Assembly: GCA_035771175.1 (NCBI GenBank)
Contig: CM069593.1
Span: forward strand, 22,185,956 to 22,249,955
Length of the DNA stretch: 64,000 nucleotides
DNA from: Paratinospora sagittata
Lineage: Eukaryota > Streptophyta > Magnoliopsida > Ranunculales > Menispermaceae
Reading direction: 5' to 3'
The position numbers and the translations under genes were made by a program. Of this stretch, positions 12,702-26,800 are shown piece by piece. Under the pieces are notes generated by a model, which was not told the DNA's origin, made no database searches, and was given only the letters and a program-made list of their open reading frames with translations. Numbering within the stretch: the first letter of the stretch is position 1; every line of letters starts with the position of its first letter.

Positions 12702-13987
12702 ATTTCCTGTGATAATTTTACAAAGAGGAACATTGCTTTATGTGGTAAATGGCTGTGGACATTTTTGCAGGAAAAGAATTCCTTATGGGCTCGGGTAATT
12801 ACTAGTAGATATGGTTGGACGGACTTCATGGGTGGGGGTAATAACGCCAGAATTCAGAAACGATCCAGATGTAAAGGTCAGTGGAAGTTCATTGCATCAT
12901 TGGGACCAGTGGTTGCACCTCATGGGCGTTCAGTGGGTAGCGGGGATCTTTTTCATTTTTGGGAAGATAGATGGCTTGACCGTGTCCTTTTGCAGAATCT
13001 TTTCCTCACCTTTATAGGATTTCTACCTTGCATAATCATTTGATTTGTGCCTTTTTGTCCCTTGGCTCTCCCTCTCATCACTCAGGTTCCCCTTCCTGAA
13101 ATTTTCACCTATTGAGAAATCTCATTGCGAGAGAGCATGTTGAGATCATTTCCTTATTATCTTCACTCGTGTGTGCTAGACTTTCCTCTCATCCTGATAG
13201 GTTCACCTGGTCTTTGAAAACAAATGAATTATTCTCATGCAAATCTCTCTGAGCTGCTCTCAACAATCGGTCTCAAGCTTCCTCTTTTCCCCTAGCCTCC
13301 ATCATCTGGCATTCGTAGGTTCCTTCTAAGGTTAAAGTTTTTTGTTGGATACTGACACATAAACGTCTTAATACCATGGACATCATGCAAAGAAAACTAT
13401 CATCCACGTGTATCTCCCATCACTGTTGCTTATTTTGTCTTCAGGATAGTGAGTGTATGGATCATATTTTTTTATCTTGCTCATTCGCTCAATGTTTGTG
13501 GGATCGGTGGGGCGCTTTCTTTGGAAATAGATTTCTTCAACCTCACACGTTGGAGGAATGCTCCTCATTACCTCAGAGTATGATAGTATCTAGTATCGGC
13601 AAGGATGCGGCTATGTTGGCCTCTCTTTCTATACTATGGTGTTTATGGTTGGAGAGGAACGACGGAGTGTTTCATAATAGATCTAGGGATGTTGATCAAT
13701 TGTAGAAGTTTATTGAGGGATGTTGATCAATTGTAGAAGTTTATTGAGGTCACTGCTAACTTTTGGGCCTTCTCGACTAACTTGGGTCAAGACCTCTCTT
13801 TGGCGGATTGGGTAGATGACTGGGGTAGATGTTTGTTTTGTTTGTAATGTGTGGTTTTACAAGGGTTTTAGGTGGCCTAGTAGTCTTTTGTGCTTCTTGT
13901 GTTGGGCTTATTATGCAGGGTTCGTGCATAGTTTTGTATTTCTTTATTTTCCATCAATAAATATTTGTGTTCTTCTAAAAAAAAATA
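12702..13987 (+). mobile_element. 5'-truncated LINE between EXO5 and RNL (ORF2 C-terminus)
   Basis: Only the last 1.3 kb of a LINE is present. It begins in the region after the reverse transcriptase (RNIALCGKWLWTFLQ, then [10 protein letters not shown]) and runs through the zf-RVT domain: the cysteine/histidine cluster near 13430-13490 (CFLCLQDSECMDHIFLSC) and the LWLERN motif near 13650. It ends in a short A-rich tail. The duplicated target aactgagcaa lies at 12692-12701 and 13988-13997, showing target-primed insertion. Stops and a 31-bp tandem duplication break the frame. Confidence 0.85.
13686..13747 (+). repeat. 31-bp tandem duplication in the LINE fragment
   Basis: Two perfect 31-bp copies (13686-13716 and 13717-13747) begin GGGATGTTGATCAATTG. 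Because 31 is not a multiple of three, the duplication shifts the LINE frame just after FHNRSRDVDQL. It arose after insertion or was present in the source copy. Confidence 0.9.
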
Positions 13988-14887
13988 AACTGAGCAAGCT
14001 TCTTAGGAATTTTAAAACAGGCTCATACCTTCAAGTAGCACCATGGCTTCTGCATGCAGCCATCCTTTTTGGAGAATAATTGCCTCCAAAGCACAAAACA
14101 GGAGCCCAATCTAATTCCAAAAGATGTCTCCATATGAAGCCTGTTTCTAGACAAGGAGCAGAACCTGTTTCCCATTATTCAATTGCTGATCATAGAGTTA
14201 CAAGAATGCGAGAAGCTATTGTCACATAGTTTACAAAGCCACAAAATCAATCACAAGAACCGAAGGCTAAAAAGAATCAAGCCAACTGCCAGGTCTCTCG
14301 ATCCTTAGCAATCACTAGCCAGATATAAGCGTTAAGTTGTTGATCACACGGGGCAGGGGGTTTGTTTGTTCAACTCCATCTGAGACCTGGTCTCTACTGT
14401 GAAATATACAATCTTTCTCACGCTTTCTGTCTAAAACTTCCATGGCTACAGTGCATTGATTCTCTACAATAAGTACCTTTGCATAATTAGTAAAATATGC
14501 AGTAGCAGTCAATCACTCTTTATGTTCCCTGTATCTTTCCAATTTTAGGGACAATCACCCTTTTGTTACGTAGATTCCATTTCTAAACAAGTAAGATAAA
14601 TTACAAAATCAAGGGAAACCAGGGAATGCTAAATAACTTATTATTACATATTCCTCGTCTGATCAAAATTTTGTTAAAAAAAATTCTCAATATTAAAACT
14701 CATCTTTTGTCAAAATTGTTGCCCATCTCCAATTGGGTACCCTCTTAACCCTTTTACTTCCTACCCAAAAAAAAAAAAACCAAGGAAATGGGTCTTGTAC
14801 ATTGAGATTGCTGCTGCAGCTATAACCTACCAGGAAGGAGCAGCAAAAGAAATAACAAACGCCCATTTATTACAAAATCATAGTATC
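13988..14887. other. Intergenic DNA and RNL 3' untranslated region
   Basis: No gene is seen. On the minus strand, the part nearest 14887 is the RNL 3' untranslated region. The rest has only short frames without recognisable similarity. Confidence 0.5.
14866..14871 (-). terminator. Candidate poly(A) signal of RNL
   Basis: The minus strand reads AATAAA 17 bases downstream of the RNL stop codon (14888-14890). This close spacing is short, but the motif is canonical. The actual cleavage site cannot be seen. Confidence 0.45.
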
Positions 14888-17800
14888 TCAATAAAAGTCC
14901 AATGTGCCAGATATGGTAACTGGTGGGTCAATGTCAATGCGAGTTGCTTTGTTCTCTGAAACCAGCTGTGGCAGCATGCTAGCTTCCTTAGCTGCAACTC
15001 CTTGTGCAGTCCATAGGGTAGCATGAGGCCACTGGTTTTTCGAGCTCACCTTCTCTCCATCTACTGATCCAAGGTGGGCTTCCAATGCAGCCATCTTATC
15101 AGAGAATAGCAGAGCAGTTAGGTCAACAGGGACATTCCTTTGGAGGTATACACCATAACTAGCAACGGCTATGACACCATGACTCCTCTTGTGGGCAAGA
15201 GTTACATGAGCCTTTTGAAGGCAGTTTTGCATGTCATTATCCTTGAGGAGGCTTTCAAACTTTGCATTCTTCCGAGCCAACTGTTGGTTTGGATGGATAA
15301 ATAAGAAAAGGAGAAAACAAAAACAGATGGAAAGACTAAAGCTCATATGTCAACTAACTCAACAAAATCTGAAAGAAGCTATTACCCTTTACTTGAAATG
15401 TAGGAGCAGCAGTGACAAACAAGTGTGCAGGATTCAGTATTGTAACGCTAAAAGCAATACCTCAAAGCTTTTTGGGGGAAAACGGCCTTTTGAAACTGAA
15501 TTCACCAAATTTTGGCGAACTAGTTACAGTGTAATTCCACACCATATATCCCATGAATTGTTACCTCTTTCTTCTCTATGGTTTTCACATTATATTCTCT
15601 ATCAATTTGATGGGGTACATTGAGTTTAAGTTGGGTGTGGAAGAGAGAAAGGGGGAGAGGAGCCGGACCCCTTATCCGACTAGGGGAGGGAATCCAGCTC
15701 CCTATTCTCCAATTATCCAACAAGTAACTTAATCAAGAGTGATATCATTACAAATGATTGGTTCACATGGAAAAGTAGGGTACTGCAGAGTAGAAATCTA
15801 TAACCACCAAGAGATATCTTGAAGAAAAGAGAAAACAAGAGCAAGATTACCCAAAAGTTAAATGGATGAGGGTTGAAGACAGATGAGATAAATGTATCCA
15901 ATGGACATGTTATTTAACTTTTACACATCAAAGGGATAGAAGAACAACAAATTTTGTTCTTCCATTAAAAATCACTTTGATAAAAGGTCGAAATCTGGAA
16001 AAGGCTCAAGCTTACGCAGATTTTGTCAGTCAGAAAAGATTATGCATATAGGATATCTTTGGTAGAACTAAATGACTAAATCGTCTTGTCCTAAAATAAG
16101 TGTTTCCTTGTGTGCATGTAGAGTTTATGTGAATCTTAAAACAAGGCTTTCCTGCAGGAAATTACTCTGGTGGTCTTGAGGTGGCCAATTCCATGTCAGA
16201 ACTGGGAAACGTACTACACCATCAATGAGATCCATGGAACATGCTGAGGACTATGATGGTGTCTGACTTAAAAAAATGTAAACCTCTTTAAGCACCAGAC
16301 AGAATGGAACATTGTGTGGACTATGATGGTGTCTGACTTGAAAAATGTAAACCTATGTAAGCACCAGACAGGAAGGCCTTCGTATTACTTACATCATCCA
16401 GGAGGCTCCAGATTTCTGTAACAGGTAAAGTGACTGCAGCAAAAACTATTGTTCCAAATTTCCTCTTCTCACTGCCAGGTGTTACATAGTCAGCTTTTGC
16501 AGCAGTTCTTAGTCGCTCTAACACTTCTTTTACCGCAAAATCAAATGGAACCTGGAGAAAAAAACATAGACCATGTTACATACACATGCTTGAAAAGATG
16601 CAGTCAGCAGTGAACACTAGAATAAACTATTAATCTACACAACGATAATTGATGAATTTCATATGGTAGTGTTTGCTTGTGACCCAAAAAAAAATAGAAA
16701 AAAAGAAAGTGTGCACTTGTGTTGGGTGCAAAGCCAATAAGAGTTTGGTGATATGACTCTGGATTAGCAAAGAAAAAATGATCTACAACTCATATACAGA
16801 TTCCACAATACAGTGGACTGGGATACTTGCCAATTAAAGAAAATGGATACTTACTTGAATGTCATTTAGGTAGTCGGCATTTCCAAATAGAATCTCTCGC
16901 AGACCTTTTTCCCATTTAGCCCATTCCCTTGCATACGTTCCTTTGGTGCACTCCAATCTGAGTTTAAGAATTGTGATAACAAATAGGTATCAAAGATTAA
17001 TATATTATAAGCAACTAAGACAATTGATCAATATGCTGAAGGATATAGAAGGTGTGTGTAAATGAGACATTCCCAGGGGCAAAATACCTTCGAGCTTCAT
17101 TAATCAGAAAGACTTCTCTCTCCGGTAATCTAAAATGCCAAAGTTCCCCTTCATGTCTAACACTTAAAATCCATAAAATATCTATTTATGTGTAGATTGG
17201 TGTTATCAAATACAATTTACCTAATCTAATCAAGGCGGTGCAGAATCTATGAGAAATATTTGTTCACAAGTCTAAAGGAAGTACAAATTGCATGAGGCTT
17301 CTTCCACTGCAAGGTCTTGGAATAAGCGATGTATATTGCTTTACCACCACTTTGAGAAGAAGTTATTTCATATTTAATGTCTAATTTCTTGTCAAAAAAT
17401 AGTATTTAAATACCTCCATGTCATAATGGAGCTACCATCCCACTGTAACAAGGCACTTCTTCATGTTTACGAGGCTCTAAGTAATTTATGTTATACATGT
17501 ACATGCTTAGTTAGAAGGTCAAGCCTTGGTGCAGTGGTTAAGGTTGCTTCATTGTGACGTGGAGGTTATAGGTTCAAATCCTAAAATAGCCTCTCCAATC
17601 TAGAGGCAAGGTTGCATACATTATCCCTTCAACAGACTCCGGCAATGGTGGAAGCTTCATCCTCTGGGTATGCCGTTTCTTATGTATGTGCTTAGTCAAG
17701 TGACTAACTAAGCTAGCAGTGATACATAAGCAATATTATATAGAGAATACCAATCAAAAATTGGAGAAAGAGACAAGCTGGGTATATGTCGATCATACAA

Positions 17801-20800
17801 CAAGTTCCTCACTTTGGCACAAAGATACACATGTAATACCTAATATCTACATATATCAGCATGCATTACAACAAGTTCCTCACTTTGGCTTTATGCTTTG
17901 CACTTCACTTTGAACATATAAAAGACTCAGGCTCTAGGCTCGGGCCTCTAACTATTTGATCACATTTCCTTTAATACTTTAGCACAAAGTAATATTTTAT
18001 TGCAAGATTTGTTACTATATTCTACTTCTACAAATCAATAGATGAAATTGATAACAAGGTTTTTTAGGCATCCACAATGAAATCAATAGTACAATAAGAA
18101 ACGAAACTTAAGAGGGGAAATCAAATCATACATTGAGCTAAATTTGAATTCATCCTCTATCAGATAACAATATTTATCTTATATCAGATTTTTTTTTTTG
18201 ACATGAAACAAAAAAAATTATTGATGCCCTCATACTTGGAAGAAGTATCATTTTTTTTTTCTATGGAAAAGTTAAAAGTATAAAGCAAACATCATCCATA
18301 AGATAGAAAGTATAATGAGCATTTTTTATCTACCTACCTGCCATGCTTTTTTGTGTGAAGTTTGTACAAATTTATTCCCTCCTCTAGTATATATTTTACA
18401 GGACCAGGCAGAGGATTCCTGCAAATCCAAAAACCAATTAGCCATGATACCAACAAAAAACAAGAAGCAAATAATTGTATGTCATAGAAAATCTAATTTT
18501 AAAAAATATATGATAAAGGTGGAGTGTTGAGTATTTCTATCAATCAGTCATGTCATATAGGCCCAAGTCGGACATCCAATTGCTTCCATTTGAATTAATC
18601 AGAAAGAGCTGAAGTTTCTCATTTGCAATATGCCGATGATACATACATTATTCATGTTAGAGGGTGGGGAGGAAAATGTCATGAATGCCTTGAATATACT
18701 GCAATGCTTTTGTGAGTTCTCAAGGCTTAAGGTGAATATGGCCAAGTGTCAACTTGCAGGGGTCAACATGGAGCCAGAGGTTCTCTTGGGGCTTGCAAAT
18801 AGCGTAGGGTGCTCAGTGGGGGTATGGTCGTTGAGATATCTAGGTCTGCCTTTAGGGGGGGAATCCTTGTGGGGCAGGATTTTGAGAACTGGTTATGGCT
18901 ACTATCACCAAAAGAATGGAGGGGTGGAAGAGAGCTTTCTTATCAAAGGGAGGTTAATTGGCCTTGATCCGCTCGGTATTATCGGCAATCCCATCATACT
19001 ACTTGTCTTTGTTCAAGATTCCAAGGAAGGTGGCTGAAAATATAGAGAAGAGGATGAAATCATTCCTTTGGAAGGGGAAGATGGGTGAGCAGGTAAAAAG
19101 TTTAATAAAGTGGGAGAATGTACAAAAAACCATTGAGAAAGGTGGGCTCGGCATTGGGAATATAATCGCGAGGAATATGGCACTATGTGGGAAGTGGATA
19201 TGGAGGTTATTGATGGATCAGAATTCATTATGGCTACAGGTGATTATCAATAGATTTGAAAGACTTATCACTCTTGGAGCAAGAGGAGAATGTGAGGAGG
19301 GTAAGGAGAGTTACTTACAGAAGTCCATGGAAATTTATAGCTTCTCTAATTCCCCATGTGTTAGCGAACTGTAGGCCTAAAGTTGGAGATGGACATACAT
19401 TCCGCTTTTGGGAGGATAATTGGATGGGGGATAGATCCTTGGCAGAAATATTCCCAAACATATACAGATCATCTTCTCTACATAATCAGCCCATTTCCTC
19501 TTTCATGTCATATGACTTATCATCTACCTCTCATACCTCATCATGGAACCTTCACTTACCTAGAGCTTAACACACAGGGAGCACGATGAAGCATCCTCTC
19601 TAATTACCAGCCTAGCTAATATTAGTATATCCTCTACACCGGATCACCTAGTTTGGACCCTAGAGTCATCAGGTCATTATTCTTGTAAATCGTTATTAAC
19701 AAGTTGTCTGACTCTCCCTCCATCCCCCCGTTTCCTCTAGCTACATATATATATGGAAGGTTCTAGTTCCATCTAAAGTAAAGGTCTTCGGATGGCTAGT
19801 GGCTCATAGAAGGATTAATACTCGTGACATATTACAGAGGAGATTGCCTAACCCATGCATCTCCCCACACTGATGTTCACTATGTGGTCATGATGGTGAA
19901 AGCTTGGACCATTTATTTTTCTCCTGTGATTTTGCTAGATGAATTTGGCGCTTCTGGTATGATTTTTCAGCGGGTAGATTTTCCATTCCACATGATATTA
20001 ACGAAGGATTGTCATTGTCCCACATCATTGGTACCTCTAGACAAGTGAAGGGGGTGGGACCAATAGCCTCATACGCGACACTGTGGTCAATATGGCTGGA
20101 GCACAATAACAGAATTTTTAAAGATCAAGCTCGGGGAGAGGATCACTTATGGGAAACGATAAAGATGGTAGCCAGCTCTTGGGTGTTCGCATCAGCTTGG
20201 AACTCCGGGTTCACTCTTTCCGATTGGATTTTGGGTTGGGATAGATGTTTATATGCTGGAAATGATGTGTAGATAAGGTCACAGTAGACAGGGAGGGACA
20301 TCATGTCAGTAGGGCTTTGTTTGAAATGTGCACCCCTGGTGCATCTTAATACACTGTATATGTAACTATAACAAAGATTACATAATAAAACATCACTTTT
20401 GTTTCCGCTCAAAAAAAGAATTAATCTGAGAATACCTAATATATATCAAAACAATGCACAATCAAACTTGCTTCTCGATTCAATAGAAGCCCAAAGAAAA
20501 GTAAACATCAACATTTTCGCCATGCCTAATTAATTGTTTAAATATTTAACATTTATTCAACTACACACTTCTAAGCATACGCATCTTCTCTCCATATTAG
20601 TTAACATTCTTTCACTTTTCTAATAAAATTGTAAAGCAATGTGTAGTTGAGTAACTCATGCTCTCACTCTGTGTCTTTCTTCTAGCTCCAAGTTCTTTTT
20701 TAATAATTTGGAAAAAGAAAAATCCTTCACTGTGTTTCAACAAGGGAAAGAATAACAAGACGTAGAAGACTGAGAAGACCAACTGAGATGATAGGAGATA

Positions 20801-23800
20801 GAAAGGAAAAACTCTATTTTCACTCATATAGTACTTCACATTTAGAAAGAAACTCATCAACATAAAACTTCAACCAAGAAAGTACAAAATTGTAATTAGG
20901 AGTTATAATATTTGTCTGGCTTTAGATGCTTGCTTTACTATAGCCTAGTTTATATAGAACACAAACATCAAAAATGAGTTAAAATTTGGTTTCATATAGA
21001 GTATTAGGATAAAAGTGGCTAAGTTTGACCTAGTAAAGCAAGGACAAATAGACCCTTACGTCCAGATTATAGAAAATAATTTACTCTTTAATCCAAATAT
21101 TGTAAAATCCCCATTATTCACGTTCTCAATATGTGTCAAAATTGTAAATCCACACTTTGGATTACATGTTATGTTTTCTACAATAAGATTTTAAGGTTCC
21201 AAATATAGAAATTTTGTTTGAAGATTTCAGTTATTTTAATTGATAAATAATGTGCAGGACTTCAAATTCTGGACAAAAGCAGGCTGTATAGATTTTAAGG
21301 ATCTTAGAAGTCCATCCTGTTTAAAATCGTTCATTGAGTTTCACAAATACATGGAAGTTTTCCACTCAGATTGAGAGGTTATTATCAAGGATTAATCACT
21401 TATAAGTTGAAGCAAAGAGATGGAAATTTCAATACTATAGGCTTGAGTAAGTTGCTCCATTACTTTGTTTGAGGTGGAATACAGAGAGGAGGAAGTATCT
21501 GACCTATCAGCCTTCAGCAATGGCATTTTGACCAGGGTTCCAAAGCGCTCAACCAGTTCACTTTCAAATTCTCTGCGATTCTGGAATGTAACAAAGATGA
21601 CATAAGAGGCGATAAGAAGCTTAAAGTTGTTGTACATAATAATAGCAGCAGTCTTTCATTTTACCTTTCCCTCATAAAGGTGGTAAAACATTAGCAGGAC
21701 ATAGCCTGCATTTGGGGATGCCTTGTCAAGATTTCCCTTCAATAATGTACAGCACGAGAGAATGATGTGTCAGAAATACAACAATGGCATCCAGCTGACA
21801 AATTCAATCACAAAATAAGAGAAAAAATGCGTAATACCGGATGATTGGCTCGCCGAAGAACACGAAACATGAAAACAGCTAAAGCATCAAGAGAGAATGG
21901 ATTTGAGTCCGTTCCTACAAAAGCAAAAGATACCAAATTTCAATCTGATGGAATAAATAGCAATATATAACACCATTGGCTCTTTAACTTGAAATTTGGC
22001 GGCCACATCCTTGTGAAAGTTCATTGGCCACCATATAGTTTTCATTGAAGGAGGAATAAGGAGAAAAGGCAAAGTATGCAGGGGGTTTGATTATGAACCT
22101 TCAGAATCGGGAACAACTGGAACTGCAGAGGCCCTTGTGCTGTGGCACGTCTTCAATCTGACAGCACCACAAATTGTTACACAAACATATAGGAAATATA
22201 AACTTGAAAGAAGAGATGATAATAGCTACTAAAGCTAAAGGCATTAAACAGTACAGAAAACGTCACACAAACATATAGGAAACCAACTTTACCTGCCTCC
22301 AAACTTCTTCATTTGGTGCATTTTTGTCGGCAAGGATTATAGAATATGGTTTTCTCTTGCGCTCATCAGCAACCTTTTGCCAATACCTTCCTGCAAGTAT
22401 GCAGTCAAGGATAAGTCTATAAAATATTAATTACATACATATATTGACGGGACGGTCAGAAGCCATAGCAAGACTACCACAGGAAAGCCCACCCTCACTA
22501 GCTAACATAGATATCTATTCCCGAATAGCAATAGTCTTTATGTGAATCTCCCCCCAACCAGGCCAGGCCGAATCGGGCCACCACTTGGGAATGGCTCTGC
22601 CCACATGCATCATTTGATGGAAGCACTCCAGTCCAATCACCTCCTCGAAGTGGATTGTCAACCACCTGCACTTCCTACATTCACTCTCGGAAATTGAAAC
22701 AGGAAAACTTGAATTGTCACCTCCCGGTTTGTTGTAGTCAGCTTCACGCGTGTCTAACTAGACTGGTGAGTTAATCGTCTCCATGACTTTCCTTTTTGCG
22801 GGCTACTCCACAAAAAGGCCTTCGATTGCCCATATATATATAACCCAAGCAACCCGAACCATATGGGTTGAGAAATTTTTAAGTCAACTAGTTTGGGTTG
22901 AGTCAAGATTTTACAAAAAAAAAAAATAACTGATAGACTAGAAGCAACCCCAAATAATTAAAAATAATATTTTTTATTCTATTCATCATTTTCATTATAG
23001 TCACTTATCATAACTAAATTTCTTAAAATGTTATAATGTCTATTTTCAAATTGACTTAAAAATAATTTTATAAGATTAGAATCTGTGCATTACTGTATTG
23101 TGTAAAAATGAGATTTTGGAATACGCGGATCGAGTAGGCCAACCCAACTAACCTAACCCAAACCAACCCGAAGTTATTGGATTGGGTTGGGTATAGGGTG
23201 CCTATTGGGTTGGGTTGGGTTAAAAAAAATTCAACCCGACTCAATTGGGCGGGGTTGGTATTTTGCCAAAACTCGAACCAACTCAACCCATGAATACCCC
23301 TAGATAGAGGTGCCTTGTATTGGAACATAGAATGAGTTAAACTGAGTTGTGTACGGGTCTATGCTTCAACACCAAGAGTGACTTACATATGCAGTAAAGC
23401 GACATGCAATATATAGGCATTAATAGTTTATTGTGATTCCTGCAAACTTTTTGAAATCACTCAATAAGAGGGCACATATGCATGTGTTTATATGAGGTTG
23501 ACATGATCACTCGCAGATAGATTCTTCCTTCTCGTCTTCTTACTCTTATAGTCTAATGGAGAATTGCTTGAAACCAACTTATTAACAGGTATGTAGGTTT
23601 TAATCATTGAAACTATACAAAGATCCCAGAGTCTGATTGCAAACAACTTGTCATCATATTAGATTGCTCACACTCACAAAGTAAAATTATCTAGAGAACC
23701 CTTCAAAATTGATTTGAAATCAAAGACAAAGACTGATTATAAATGAAGCCTCCCTTTCTAAATATATTGTGTACCGAGACCCCTCAGGCTATGAGCACTT

Positions 23801-26800
23801 TATTATTCAGTCCTAACCACCTTATTAAAAATGAATTACAACATAACAAGTTTTATAACACACCTTTGATAAGATCGCCCATAAGATTGTTGACAGGCCT
23901 ATCATCTCCAAGTCCACCAGTAGCATTTAGTATTTCTTTGCAAAGAGCAGACTTAGCACAACCTGGTATTCCTGTAATGGTAGTAAATTTCTACATGGTA
24001 TTAGATGTATATTGAGTTAAGCAAGAATGAGCATAGAAAACCATGTAATTTAAACCAAAAGAAAAAAGAACACTATGTAATTGACTGCCGTGCACATGCT
24101 TTGGATTATGTAATTATTAAACATGCATTGCTAACAATTATATTCGGGGCATGAAGCAAAAGCTATGCAACAACGAAGTATGAGGTCCACTCATCTTGAT
24201 TACTTTAATAAATGCAGCATAAAAATTATTTTCATAATAAGCAACAACAACCTTTTTGTGGCCGAGGCAGCAAAAACTAAAGACACATAGGCATATATTG
24301 AGTTTCAGGATTTGAAAAGTTTGTTGATAAACATTACTAGTAAATATAGTTGGGCATGAGATGCCAGTGGACTTGAGAGTCCATTGGCATGGATTGCTTC
24401 ATACTTGGTCTGATGCCTACTTGGCATGGATCGATCGGTTGGCTTCATACAATGCACAAGTGGAATGCTTTACCAAGTCCATTGCATTTTACAATTTTTT
24501 TTTAATGAAGATCTGCATTTTCTTGTGTTAGAATCACAACTAGCTAATAACTCCCCCAAAGTAAGTCCTACGAAAACAAAAAAGATCATGAGCCATTGAT
24601 AGATTTTTATTCCTTACACATCATTAAAGAATCACAAGCTTAATAATATTGACTGTATTGATAGAGATCAATTGCGCTTGTACCCCTTGGCAAAGCAACA
24701 TATCCATTGCTTCATAGGAGACTACAATTTATGAAAAGGGAAAAACTATGAAACCTTCAAACGATTTAACTAAGAAGACACACATAAGGAGTAACAATCT
24801 ACTACTCTAAGTGCATTACTGCATGCCTAGTCAACAAAAAAAATAAAATTAAACAGAGGCATGTGAAGCAGAAACCGTTAAAACAGATATTATTTGATCA
24901 CGGAAAAGTAAAAAGACCAGGTATTGGTGCAGTAAAAACATCCCCACTACATAAAACAAGTGCACCAACACAAAAAGATCTGCAGAACAAGAAAGCCTCC
25001 AAAACAAAGCAATCCTAAATTCCAAACCCTAGCTGGTTGAAGTTCAAACAATTGCACACCTTTAAATACAATCCCTTATTTCAAACCTATAAAGTATAGT
25101 ACCCAGTGCCCCATCCATTCCCATAAAAATGACACCTTGTTGGCTTAAATCACCATCTCTGGAAGATAAACAGATGGTAAGCAGAAAAAATGAAACTCCA
25201 AATAATCCTGGAAAAAAAATTATAAGAAATTAAAACCCTATGGTTATTGTTTTTTGCAAGGGAAACATGTAAGATCCATAAATGGGGAGCTGCAACATGA
25301 GCAGGAATTAGATTTAATTGGCAGCTTAGAGCTTGCTTGATAAATCTACATAAGCTCCAACTTTAGCCTTCACTCATAGAAGATATTGAAGCTTTAAAAT
25401 AAAAATAGTTATTTTTTGGAGGATTTCTTGCTTCTTACTAAATGTAGTTGTAATTAATATGTTTACCAAAAAGTCTAATTTTACTAATCTCTACTTTTTA
25501 AGATGCTGATGGCAAAATGAGTAAACACCTTACTCAAGCCTGACTCAGATTTTAAGAGGGATTGCATCAAGCAAAAAGCAGGGTGTATTGACCTCCTCTT
25601 CATAAGAAAACTGTTAGTAGCCTCCACTTGGACAGAAGACATTGTCAAAAGCAACAGACTAAGAAAATTTATCAAATGATTGAAAACAGGCAGAAAACTT
25701 CGAAACTTAGACCGATAAATTCAAATAAAGAGAACACAATTTCCTAAACAGCTTTTGAACTCCCCAGATAACATTATTCAGTATCACTTAAAACTTAATC
25801 AAACAGTTATGATCATTAAGGTAAGTTTTTACCTGGAAAGAATATAATTAGTCCCTCATCCTTTGGAACTACATCCATCACTGTAGGGCTGGGGCTTGAA
25901 GGTGCTGTTGTGCGTTCTGGATCAAGGTCACCCTCTTCATCTCTTCCTCCCTCAATAATTGCCAGGAAGTCCTCAGCCCTCGCCAAATTTCCAGCAGATC
26001 CTATCAGAGCCTGAGTCTCTGAGCTGCGTCTTGCATACTGCTCCAGGAAAGGTTCGGCTTCACTGAGGTATATGGATGAGAACAATTGCTTGCTCCCATA
26101 TTTTCTTCTAATGTAGGAAGCCCTTTCACATTCAAAAAATAATCTTACTCTTCACATGGTATTCAAACAGAGGCACAAAAATATACTAGTATATACATTT
26201 GGAGGAACTTGAGAAAGTTAATACAAGATAAAAGCATAAGGAGAACATAGCCAATGTCACCATTCATCTAGCATCTTGCTGAGTTCCCTCTGCTTCCCAG
26301 CTGAAGTGCCCCATATTTTCATTTGCCTATAAACATCAGGATAATATTTCAAAAAAATTAAGCCACAAAGAATAAGCAGCAAACATTATACAATAGAAGT
26401 GATAGATTATGGAAAGATCCAAGTAGGTGAAATGCTCAGAGAAATAAAAAGGCATGTCAAATACCAAATATCCGAGTAATGTTGAATAACCATGACGCGT
26501 CAAGCCTAATGCTTAATTGCTTGACTCATGATCAAAGTCCTACATTAAATCTAACCTTGTAAAAAAATAAAAATAAAAAGTAGTAGTAGTAGTAGTAATC
26601 AAGGTTCGAAAATTTAACTTCACCCTAGACTTCAGTCACTTGAAAATCGAAATTAATTCGGGGAAGTTTAATTTAACGTGGAGAATTTTTGTAAAAATTC
26701 GCTAAATTAGAGAAATTCAAGGAATTTTTGCATAAATACTAAAATATCTAGATCTATTGTAGATAAGCTAAAAACTAATAGAAAATAGACATTTTTAATA

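Noticed and set aside
23150..23240. Interstitial telomere-like repeats (GGGTT words)
   Set aside because: The repeats are GGGTTGGGTT, not TTTAGGG, and fit a common plant miniature element.
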